Assembly: GCA_934662565.1 (NCBI GenBank)
Contig: CAKUKI010000001.1
Coordinates: 248,001 to 312,000 of the forward strand
Direction of reading: 5' to 3'
DNA: 64,000 nt
DNA from: an uncultured Elusimicrobiales bacterium
Lineage (GTDB): Bacteria > Elusimicrobiota > Elusimicrobia > Elusimicrobiales > Elusimicrobiaceae
The translations under genes and the position numbers were made by a program. Below are positions 17,508 to 26,800 of this stretch, piece by piece; positions within the stretch are counted from its first letter, which is position 1; every line of letters begins with the position of its first letter. The notes below the pieces were generated by a model, which saw nothing but the letters and a program-made list of their open reading frames with translations, did no database searches and was not told the origin of the DNA.

Positions 17508-18893
17508 TTATTCCCTACGCAGGGAAAAAACTCCCCCCGCCACCGCTAACGCCGCGCCAAAAAACATAGCCGCCTGATAACCGTGCAAAAACGCACTTTG
17601 GGCGGCGGCTCCGGCGCGCAAATAAGCCCCCTGTACGGCGGCATATACGGCTACGGAAAGCGCAATCCCCATAATCATCCCCGCGTTGCGGGCCAACGCG
17701 TTCACGCTGGAAACAATGCCCAATTTATTTTTAGGGGCCGCGCTGATAACCGTATTATTATTAGGTACCTGAAAAGTGCCGCTGCCGGTACCCATTATCA
17801 GTTGGGCCAGCACAATATACGCGTACGAGGGGCTATCCCCAATAAACGCAAACAAAAGGGCGCCGCAAAGCACAAAACCCAGTCCGGCCGTTGTAATAAA
17901 GCGGGCGGAGTATTTTTCGGACAGTACCCCGCTCACCGGGGAAGCCACCGCCAACGCCGCCGGAAACGGCAATAACAACAGGCCAATTTGCACGGGGTCC
18001 AAGTGCATAATATCCGTTAAATAAAAGGGCAAAAGCACCGCATTGGTAAAAATAGCCATAAACCCCAAAACCGCCACCACATACCCGTAGGAAATGGCTT
18101 TTATATTAAAAATAGACAGGCCGATAAACGGCGTTTTGGATACTTTTTCCCGCCGTAAAAACAACATAAAAAACACCACACAAAGCGCAAAGGCCGCCAG
18201 TAAAAGGGGTGAAGTCCACCCTTTAGAGGGCCCCTCATTAAGCGCAAACAAAAACAGGAAACTTCCCAATAAAAAATATCCGGCACCGGCTACATCCATG
18301 CGCACCTTGGCAATAGGGTTAAAGCGCGGTATAATTTGCACCCCGCGCCAAATGCCAAATAAGCAAATGGGAATATTCACCCAAAATACGGACGGCCAAC
18401 CCCAATGTTGTATTAAAAAACCGCCCACGGCCGGCCCCGCCAGAGAGCCCAGCGCCACCACGGCCCCCACGCCGCCCAGCGCGCGGCCACGGTCCTTACC
18501 GGTGAATGCTTTGGCAATGACGGCTTGGGCATTGGCCATCATGGCCGAGGCGCCCAGCCCTTGTAATGCGCGGGAAACAATCATCAGCGCTAAACTGCCG
18601 GATAAAGAACACAGTAAAGAGCCAATCCCAAACAACAAAAACCCGCCCAAATACATTTTTTTGCGGCTGTACATATCGGAAAGTTTCCCGAAAATGGGCA
18701 AAAAACAGGTAATTACCAACAAATAAACGCTAACTACAAATTGGATGTTTTCAATATCCGCGCCGAATTGTTTGGCCATAACGGGCAAGGCCACGTTCAC
18801 AACGCCGCCGTCCAAGGTAGCCATAAAAGTACCCGTAGCGGTGACGGTAAAAATAAGCCACTTATGCGGCAGTTTAGGCAGTAGGTGTTTCAT
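17508..18893 (-). CDS. MFS exporter, DHA2 (EmrB/QacA) type
   Basis: 461-residue inner-membrane proton-coupled exporter with 12-14 helices. Seen: helix 1 motif FMATLDGGVVNVALPVMAKQFG (DHA2 motif D1), GKLSDMYSRKKMYLGG (motif A), SRALQGLGASAMM (motif B) and GSLAGPAVGGFL (antiporter motif C). The substrate cannot be told; the family exports drugs, dyes and bile-salt-like compounds. The start has an AAGGA ribosome site and a good promoter lies about 110 bases upstream. No regulator gene is adjacent. Confidence 0.93.
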   Translation of the reverse strand: MKHLLPKLPHKWLIFTVTATGTFMATLDGGVVNVALPVMAKQFGADIENIQFVVSVYLLVITCFLPIFGKLSDMYSRKKMYLGGFLLFGIGSLLCSLSGSLALMIVSRALQGLGASAMMANAQAVIAKAFTGKDRGRALGGVGAVVALGSLAGPAVGGFLIQHWGWPSVFWVNIPICLFGIWRGVQIIPRFNPIAKVRMDVAGAGYFLLGSFLFLFALNEGPSKGWTSPLLLAAFALCVVFFMLFLRREKVSKTPFIGLSIFNIKAISYGYVVAVLGFMAIFTNAVLLPFYLTDIMHLDPVQIGLLLLPFPAALAVASPVSGVLSEKYSARFITTAGLGFVLCGALLFAFIGDSPSYAYIVLAQLIMGTGSGTFQVPNNNTVISAAPKNKLGIVSSVNALARNAGMIMGIALSVAVYAAVQGAYLRAGAAAQSAFLHGYQAAMFFGAALAVAGGVFSLRRE

Positions 18894-19005
18894 AAAATCC
18901 TTTAGAAATGTATTAAAACCGGCGCCGCCATATAGCGGGCATTGGGAGGCGCAGGCCGCAGGGGCTGTGCGTTTTCCGGCATTTTAACTGTTTGTATATA
19001 CTTAA

Positions 19006-19034
19006 ATTTTATGTTATTTGAACGCATTTTACAA
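19006..19034 (-). promoter_or_regulatory. Exporter promoter
   Basis: Minus-strand TTGTAA (19029-19034), 17-base spacer, TAAAAT (19006-19011); leaves a leader of about 105 bases. Confidence 0.6.
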
Positions 19035-19125
19035 CTAATCCCCCTCTGTAATCCGGCAATAAATACGCTCCCCCCAACGCCTGTTTTGCCCCAAAAAGGC
19101 CCCTTTTCCGTGCGCAAAAAATCCG

Positions 19126-19155
19126 CTGACGGATGATATTACTTTTGTGTAAAAT
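19126..19155 (+). promoter_or_regulatory. Promoter of the acyl carrier protein-ligase operon
   Basis: CTGACG (19126-19131), 18-base spacer, TAAAAT (19150-19155). Confidence 0.55.
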
Positions 19156-19199
19156 ATCCTTATCAGTTTTTAATTATTACCGTTTACGGGGGAATGCGG

Positions 19200-19457
19200 A
19201 TGCAAACCATAGAAGAACTCAAAGAGCTTATTTCCGCCAATATGGAAATGGCCGGCGCGGACCTTGCCCAATTTGGCGCCGATACGCCTATTTTTGGAGA
19301 AAATGGTTTTGGGTTAGACAGTTTAGAAGCGGTACAACTGTTTATGCTACTGCAAAAAAAATACGGCATCACCATAGAAAATATCCAGCAAGGCCGCGCA
19401 GTATTTAAGGATTTAGGCACACTGGCCGCGTATGTGGACCAGCACCGCCAAAAATAA
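19200..19457 (+). CDS. Acyl carrier protein
   Basis: 85 residues, four-helix carrier fold. The phosphopantetheine attachment motif LDSLEAVQL is clear with Ser41. I chose the ATG at 19200 (MQTIEELK) because the GGGGGA stretch is 7 bases before it; an in-frame ATG at 19194 is too close. It is not next to any fatty-acid synthase gene. The next gene (12 bases on) is an ANL-type ligase, so this carrier probably receives or supplies a specialised acyl group rather than serving general fatty-acid synthesis. Confidence 0.9.
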   Translation: MQTIEELKELISANMEMAGADLAQFGADTPIFGENGFGLDSLEAVQLFMLLQKKYGITIENIQQGRAVFKDLGTLAAYVDQHRQK

Positions 19458-19469
19458 GGAACCATACCT

Positions 19470-20603
19470 ATGCTAACTAAAAATGATATCAAACGCATAC
19501 TTGCCGACGCTTTGCGCGCGGAACTGGCCCGCACCAAACAGGATGCACTCTCCATTTTTGAACACGATAACCCCGCCGCCTTATTTAATGCCCTCACCGT
19601 AGAGCAGCGCTCTCGGTTTGAAGAAGTGGCCGGAGATATGTTCAACCAGCCGGCTAAACATTTTTCTTCTTTAGAAAATATGGTCAATTACTATTACGCC
19701 GCGTTTTTATATTACGGGCTGATTAATTTTTTAACCTCCGGCACCACCGGTGCTTATAAAAAATGTCCGCATACTATCACTATGATGGACGAAGAAGCCC
19801 ACGGCGTAAAGGCGGAATTTGAGGGCATTAAGCGCATTGTCAGCTTGGTTCCCGCCCACCACATGTACGGTTTTACATTTACCGTCATGCTTCCGCACGT
19901 TTTGGGGGTGGACGTGGTTGCACTGCCGCCGCTGCCTACGGCTAACTGGCAGGAACTCCTCCGCTCCGGCGATTTGGTGGTGGGGTTCCCCCTGTTTTGG
20001 CAGTATTGGGTGGAAAACGGCAAGGAATTTCCGTCGGGTGTGCATGCCTTGTGCGCCACATCACCGGTGGCGGATGATACTATTACCCAGTTATACCAAT
20101 TAAAACTGGCCCGCTTTACAGAAATTTACGGCACCAGTGAAACCGGCGCCGTGGCCCGCCGTCACCACGCTAACGAATCTTTTGAAGTGTTTGACTTTTG
20201 GGAAATTGACCCCAATGACCAAATCCGTCTGAAACGCAAATCCGGCCAGCAGTGGCAGGTACTGCCGGACCAAGCCGAAATGGAGTCCCCCCGCCGCTTG
20301 CGCCCGCTGGGCCGCACGGATTATTGCGTACAGGTGGCCGGCATTAACGTCTATCCGGCCCATGTGGAAGAAATCCTATCCAAACACCCCGCTGTAAAAG
20401 CCTGCAAAGTGCGGTTGATGCGGCCGGAAGAAGGGGTCCGCCTAAAAGCATTTATTGTACTTAACGACGGATACAACGAATCCCATTTGGGTATTATCCG
20501 CACCTATCTGTCCCAAAAATTAACCGTGCATGAAATGCCCCGCAGTTTTACATTCGGCCCGCAACTGCCTGTAAATAACTTGGGTAAAGCGCAAGATTGG
20601 TAA
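19470..20603 (+). CDS. Short ANL-superfamily adenylating ligase
   Basis: 377 residues. Adenylate-forming motifs are present: FLTSGTTGAYKKC (ATP-binding P-loop, about 86-98), EIYGTSETG (about 213-221), RLRPLGRTDYCVQVAGINVYP (hinge region) and the C-terminal VNNLGKAQDW with the catalytic Lys. Most acyl- or aryl-CoA ligases have 450-550 residues, so the N-terminal domain is reduced. With the carrier protein just upstream it probably loads an acyl or aryl acid onto that carrier; similar pairs occur in aryl-polyene and other lipid-like pathways (inference). The substrate is unknown; no ketosynthase is in the window. Confidence 0.82.
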   Translation: MLTKNDIKRILADALRAELARTKQDALSIFEHDNPAALFNALTVEQRSRFEEVAGDMFNQPAKHFSSLENMVNYYYAAFLYYGLINFLTSGTTGAYKKCPHTITMMDEEAHGVKAEFEGIKRIVSLVPAHHMYGFTFTVMLPHVLGVDVVALPPLPTANWQELLRSGDLVVGFPLFWQYWVENGKEFPSGVHALCATSPVADDTITQLYQLKLARFTEIYGTSETGAVARRHHANESFEVFDFWEIDPNDQIRLKRKSGQQWQVLPDQAEMESPRRLRPLGRTDYCVQVAGINVYPAHVEEILSKHPAVKACKVRLMRPEEGVRLKAFIVLNDGYNESHLGIIRTYLSQKLTVHEMPRSFTFGPQLPVNNLGKAQDW

Positions 20604-20608
20604 ATATT

Positions 20609-20630
20609 CCCCCGCCCAGCGGGGGTTTTT
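20609..20630 (+). terminator. Terminator of the acyl carrier protein-ligase operon
   Basis: CCCCCGC/GCGGGGG stem, loop of three, then TTTTT. Confidence 0.92.
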
Positions 20631-20680
20631 ATATAAAGGGTTTAAGGCGGCCGCGCCCCCTGTTTTTTATTAGTTTTTTA

Positions 20681-20689
20681 TGTTAAAAT
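20681..20689 (+). promoter_or_regulatory. Upstream promoter P1 before the giant gene
   Basis: Extended -10 TG-T-TAAAAT; weak -35. Start expected near 20695, just before the hairpin at 20720. Confidence 0.45.
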
Positions 20690-20719
20690 AAGGGTAGAGG
20701 CGGCGGGTCCGTCTCCTTG

Positions 20720-20761
20720 CGTGCTTGCGGTAATGAAAGTTTCCGTCGGGCACGTTTTTTT
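20720..20761 (+). terminator. Hairpin plus seven T in the leader of the giant gene
   Basis: CGTGC/GCACG outer stem (20720-20724 with 20750-20754) continued by wobble and GC pairs to a GCGG/CCG inner stem, then seven T (20755-20761). It is a textbook terminator shape but lies upstream of the giant gene and downstream of its own promoter P1; attenuator or end of a ~65-base small RNA. Confidence 0.6.
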
Positions 20762-20801
20762 ATACCCAAAAGACCCAGATTATTTTTGGGCCCTTTTTCC
20801 C

Positions 20802-20830
20802 TTGTATTTTGTCTTCAAGGGTGCTATAAC
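20802..20830 (+). promoter_or_regulatory. Proximal promoter P2 of the giant gene
   Basis: TTGTAT (20802-20807), 17-base spacer, TATAAC (20825-20830). It lies after the leader hairpin, so P2 transcripts escape it. Confidence 0.55.
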
Positions 20831-20881
20831 ATAAGTATAAAGCCGTATTGTTGCTCAATTATTTCTATAAACGAGGCTCCT

Positions 20882-23800
20882 ATGTTTACTAAACTACTGT
20901 CCCTAGTATTAAGTTTCACCCTAGTATTTACTACTATGTCCCCTGCATTTGCAGAGGCGGCCAATGCCGCCGCCACAACCCGCGCCCGCGTAGATGCGGG
21001 GGTGGACCGTGCAGTGCAATCCCAACGCGGCAAAAAATTTGCGGTCAAAGATAAAGCGGCCGAAGTGCGTGCGGTAGTAAAAGCCATGGGGCAGGGCGGG
21101 AGTGAAAAATTATCGTACAAAGATTTTGCGGCCGAATACAAGAAAGAGATGAAAAATCTGCTTGTGCAAGTGATGGGAGAGGCCAAGACGGATGAGGAGC
21201 GCGCCTACATCAAACAGGTATGGACGGCGATGATGACGGAGAAAGCGATTCGTGCGGAATATAAGCAATATCAAAAATTAGAGCAAGAATCGTTAAAAGA
21301 AGCGGAAAAAGAAGTCAACGCCTATTTACGGCGTTTAGGGCGCGAAGTGATGGCGATTTACAAAGTAAACAAACGGGAAGGCTTAGCGTTAATCAAAGAA
21401 GCCTTGCCTGTTTTTGCGTCAGTGGGAGCGATAGAATTTAACGTAAAGAAAGAAGCGGCCGGAGTTTTACGCCAAGCGATAAAAGCGGGCGAAAAGAGCT
21501 GTGGCAGTGTCGGTTTTTTAACAGGGATAAAAGCGAAAGCAGGGTATAAAGACTCGTTAAACAGCCAAGTGAAAGGGTGCCAAAGCGTCTTAGAAGCGGC
21601 GTATGCGTTAAGCGTATTGGGAGCGGACGACTCCAAGGGTCAAAGCGCGGACGCGAAAGTATTGGGCGACCTGTTAGCCAAGGGCTACAACGGCTTAATG
21701 GGGCCGAGCTTGATTGTGATGGTCTCCAAGGGGCTGTTGGCTATGCATGGGGAACGCACCTTAACGGCAGAGCTGGTAAAGATTTCGCGTGATTTTCCGG
21801 ACATAGGGTTATTTGGGAATGATTTTTCTTTTATTAGTGTAGCGGACTGGGTAAAAGCGTCCAGCATTATGAAGGGCGAATATGCTATGGGGATGGAATA
21901 CAGCTTTTACAAAGGCGGCAAATACGCGAACTTAAACAACGCGTGGTTAGATTTAGGTCAATATTTAGCGCAGGAAGCGAAAGCGGGCGACAAGAGTGCG
22001 GCGTATGTATTAAACACGGTGATGGAGGAAAGTGTTTGGTATGACAGCTACGGCAACCCCGGAGTTAAATTCAAACCGTTTGTGACGGGTGCGTTAGCCG
22101 GTGGGTATAGAATCAACAAACCGGGGCGCGCATATACGCAACTGGACGGGAACGGCAAAACGCAGCATATAGACACGCGCAAAGAGTGGAACCGCGCGCT
22201 GGCGAAGATGAAAAAGCTGAACATGACGCAGAGCGGGTATTTTGCGTCTAGCTTGTATTATTCCGGCAAAGGGGATTTGGACCCGTACACGAACATTTAT
22301 ATTAATAACAAGCTGGTGGACGGCTACCGTTTAAGTGGGAGCCGCGCGCAGTTGAAAAACTTTGGCAAACGTGCGCGTCCGACGGCGGCCGAATTACAGC
22401 TGTATAAAGAATTGCAACACGCGCAGACGGTAGGGAACGTGATAGACGTTGCGTTAGCGGTGTTCTTTATGGGCAAATTAGCCCTTAGCGCGGTAAAGAT
22501 GGGCGTACAAGGCATCAAGAGCGGTGTACGCGTTTTGAAATTGGCGCGCAGCGGAGCGGCGGCGAACGGGTTAGGATTTGGTAAAAACTTCAGCCGTGTG
22601 ATACGTTTAGGTCGTTTACAGAAATACGGGGTACATAGTGCAAAAGAGCTGCTGCGCAGCCGCTTATCAGGTGTAATGGGGACGCAGCACACGAAGATAG
22701 TAGGCGGCGTCAAGAATTTCAGACAAGCGGAAGCGGCCAAGAAAGCGGCGGATGCGAAACGCGCGGCGGCGGCCCAAGCCAAAGCGGATGCGGCTTTTGC
22801 GCAAACGGCGGAAGTGCGCTCCGTAGACGGGGTGGCGCATGTGATTCCGTCCGGCATGGATTTAGTAAGAGTCAACGGTCGGCCGGTACTCGTAAAGAAA
22901 GGGTTAAGCTTTAGTGAAATTGCCAAGAACTTTGGCGTAGCGGAAAGTGCGGTAAGCGAAGCGAAAGCGGGCAGCAGCATGGCGGCGGTAAGTGCGCCGA
23001 GATACACGACGAGTGGCGCGGCGGCCGCGGTGGAAGGCAAAGTACAGCCTGCGATGGGTCCGAAGCCTGTAGCGGCGGAAGTAGCGGAGCCAGTGGGCAC
23101 GAAAGGCAGTGTGGTAAAGAGCCCGGTGCGGTATGTACAGGTAGAAACGACCAACGCCTTAGGCAATAAAGTAATGTCATGGAAACCGGTGACGCCTGAG
23201 ATAGCCAAGCCGAAACCGAGTTTTTGGAAAAATTTCAAAGAACGGTTTTTATGGAACTGGTATGGGCTGACAGATTTTGCCGGAAGTTTGGGACAGGCGG
23301 CGCAGAACGGGCGCAGCGGTGGCGTATTGGCCTTGGGGCTGAACATGGGCAGTGTGCCTATGCAAGCGGTCAAGGCGGAAGCAAGCTTACTGGCGCAAGG
23401 TGTAAAGACGGAACACGTTTTAACGCTCAAAAATATGGTGATGTACTCCGACGAATTAGCGAAGGTGGGTTGGAGTGGCGCCTCGTTTAGAGTAGGCACG
23501 CCCAATGTAGGTGGTATGCAGAATATGGGCCGGTTGCCGCAAGTGGGCAGCCCCTTTGGTGCAACGGGGCCCGCGTTAGGCATGCTGGGTACCTTAAACG
23601 CGACAAACATTGCCAACAACTTGAGCGACTCCCGCGCCCAAGCCGCGCGCTACCAGCTGGAAACCGAATCGGCTTATGTGCCGGCTTCCACTTGGAAAGG
23701 GCGCATGGCCAGTGCTTTATACAATTTAACGCCTAAATGGTTGGCTTCTGCCAATTTTGTTAAAGCGTTGGACAAAAAACGCGGTACGGATGTTTCCTAT

Positions 23801-26800
23801 ACTTATCATCAAGTGGCGTATAATCCTCAAACGGGCGAAGTGAAAGACTTGGCGCCCGAGGAAAAAGCGCCCAAGGGCAGCAAACTGTACACGATTGCCC
23901 AAAATTACAACTTTGTTTCCACGCAAGCGCAGTATCAAAACCCGCAAGTAGCGGAAAAGAAATCTAACATCATAGCGGATTTTATCTTAAAACAGCTGAA
24001 TCCTTCCCGTGCGGATTTAATATGGATTATGGCCAGTGCCGCCAGTGCGGACAGAAAAATTATGGCCCATGACCGCATTATAAATGCCGGCTACAAAGCC
24101 CCCACGGCTGCGGAGGTATTGCGTGTACATTCCGGCTTGGGTGTAAAAGCCACCGGAGAAATGGAATTAAGCGGCGAAGATAATATTGAAATTTCGGAAG
24201 CCATTATCCGCATGATGAACGAACAGGAAAACCGTATGCGTATGGTTCCTGCGGAAGAACAGTTGCTTTCTACGGGTGTGACGGAAGACCAGTTGGTTGG
24301 GGTGGATAGCAAAAAATTGCAATCCGTGCTTTACTCCGCCAATGACGTACGCGGTGTACTTTCCCCCCGCACCAGCAAAACATTCTGGGGTAATACCCGC
24401 TACCGCGACGTACTGCCTGTATATGTGCGCGGGGCCGACGGTACTACGTCTTCCCAACCGCAAGTATATTTAATTTTGGGCAGCAAACAAAGCGTTGTTA
24501 TCCCCAGAGGGTTCCAAATGGTATTGGACGAAATTGGGCAGTTTAAGCTCTCTCCGTCTAATATTCGCGAAATTCAACGCAGCAATATGCCGTACCCCAA
24601 ACAGTTGTTCAAAGCGCAACCCAACTTTTTGGACGGCGTGCCCTTTGTGCAAAACAACCCCAAACGCTTGCGCGATTGGGAAAAGGCTGCCCGCCACCGT
24701 GTATTTGAAACGGACTTGAAAGGCTCGGAATTAAGCTCGCTGTCTTATGTGCTTTCCCGCCCGAACAGCTTTGAGCGCGTGGCCGTCTTGCCGCTCAAAC
24801 AGTCCGACCAGTTTGAAAACTTAATGCAAGTGGTGGCCTTGGTGGCCGGTGCGGACTTGGGTGCCTCTTTAAGCAGCCAGTTCAAAAAGATGTTCTCCTC
24901 GGACATTATGATTGTACTGATGAGCGGATTTGGGTATGTTTCCCCCTTGGTGGTAAACATCCTTAAACCGTTAATCAATAAGTATGGGTTCTATAATATG
25001 ATTAGAGCGGGCCTGTACACCATGGCGGCTATTTCCGCCGTGGGTGTGGCCGACGGAATGTATTTTAACTTTGATGCGTCCAAAACCTCGCTCGCCATTC
25101 CTTTGCTCTTTATGGCTACGGCTATTATTACCGCCAGTTTGTTTAGCACCCTAGCCAGCCCTGTCTTAAAAAATGCCTATTCGGATTCTACGGTGTTTTC
25201 TTCCAAGAATATGGCATTTACCACCACTAAAGGGTTATCGCGCCTGCTGGTGACGATTATCCCCGCGTTGGTTATTTCCGTATGCAAAAACTTTGATGTC
25301 TTGCCTGCGGATATGGCAAAGCCGAACTGGTCTATGTTAGTACCTGTTATGGGTGCGTTGTCTTTAGCCGGTATTTGGATGTTGCGCAACAGCCGCTTAC
25401 ATTCCGAACACGTAGCCGCCAAACAAGAGGCCAAAAAAGCTAAAGAATTAGCCAAAGACCAGCCGCACGAGCAAGTTTCTAAAGCGGAAGCCAAAGCCCA
25501 AAAAGCGGCGGCTAAACGCGCGGCCAAATTGGCTAAAAAACAACAAAAAGCAAAATACCAAAAGGAATTTAAGGAGCCGTTGGCCCCTATTACCAGCCGT
25601 TTGGGTAAAATTTATGAAGCCTATGCGCCTATCAACTCCGTCGCTATCGGTGTAATGGCAGGTATGTTGTATGAACCGGATACGGCGTTGGCTATCAGCG
25701 CAAGCGGGCTGTTCATCAGCTGGTTGGTACGCAAAATGGCGGACCGCCTGATTAAACAAAAAGTAATTACGGACGACCAATTAACGGGTCTTTCCCTGCC
25801 GCTCATGGCTGCCGGTATCGGGTTGTTTATGACGTCCCCCTTCGGTTCCGTGGGTATGATGGCCTCTTGGCTCTTAATGTACTTGGCCACGCCTACGTTC
25901 GGGGTATCCGAAAATACGCGTATGATGAACCATGTGGCGTCTTATTATAAGAAAGAACGCGAAAACGTGCGCAATAACGAAGCGTTATCGGCCGAAGAAA
26001 AAGAGGCCCAGATGAAACAGTTAAAGAGTGACGAAGCCGCTATGAAAATGGAAGCTGCCGCCGCTTACAACCGCTTCAACGCCAAAGGGTTCTTTACAAT
26101 TGCCAGTATTGCCGCCTTGTTTGCGCTGTTCAAGGAAACCGCCACGGCCGACCAGTTAGGCCAATATGCCGACCAAATTGCCGACATTTTGCGCCAGTTT
26201 GGTGCGGACCCGAGTGCCGAAGAAATTAAAAAAGGTGCGCCGATTGACTTGTCCATCTACCGCTTGGCGGCTGTGGTGCCGTTCTTAATATCCTGTGTGC
26301 TGCTGGCGCAAAACAGAGGGATGATTAAAGAAGGTATCAGCCGGTTGGCCAAATCGGCCGTGCTGACCCAAGAAGATATTGACAAGAACGACAATATTTT
26401 GGAACGCTTGAAATTTAATCCGGACCAAGTAAAAAGCAATATGGAAGCGCTTTCCAAAGAAGTGGAAGAAGTTGCCAAATCCGTACAAGGTTATGCGCGT
26501 GCAAGAACCTCTGAAGAAAAACTGCAAAGCGTCATGAACCGTATGGTGTGGACGAACAACCGCTTAAAAGCCGTATTGGATAACACCGCCGTAGACGTGA
26601 GTATGGTATCGGAAGAATTGCAATCTTTCCGCCAGTCTGTGGCAACCTTCCGCGCAATGCTCAAACGCAACGACGTATCGGATGCCTTGCGTCAGGAAGC
26701 GGACCAGTTGTTTGTTTCCACCTCTGGCATTTTGGTATCTTCTGATAACCAAATGGCGCAGTTTATCCAAGGATTAAAAGCGCAGGCCGGAAACATTAAA

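Larger units (their letters stand above)
18894..19199. other. Intergenic region between divergent exporter and acyl carrier protein genes
   Basis: About 300 bases without a supported gene. It holds the exporter promoter (19006-19034) and the acyl carrier protein promoter (19126-19155). Short open frames here lack ribosome sites and look spurious. Confidence 0.7.

Noticed and set aside
18902..19136. Short open frames of 60-70 codons in the gap between the exporter and carrier protein
   Set aside because: No ribosome site, overlap the promoters of both neighbours, and no recognisable composition or motif.
20717..20881. Upstream extension of the giant protein to an ATG at 20717
   Set aside because: The 55 extra codons cover the leader hairpin and a promoter, hide the signal peptide, and have no ribosome site.
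22324..23619. 431-codon open frame on the minus strand opposite the giant gene
   Set aside because: It lies wholly within the GCG-rich part of a clear plus-strand gene, has no ribosome site or promoter, and its low-complexity product is what biased codons give in the shifted antisense frame.
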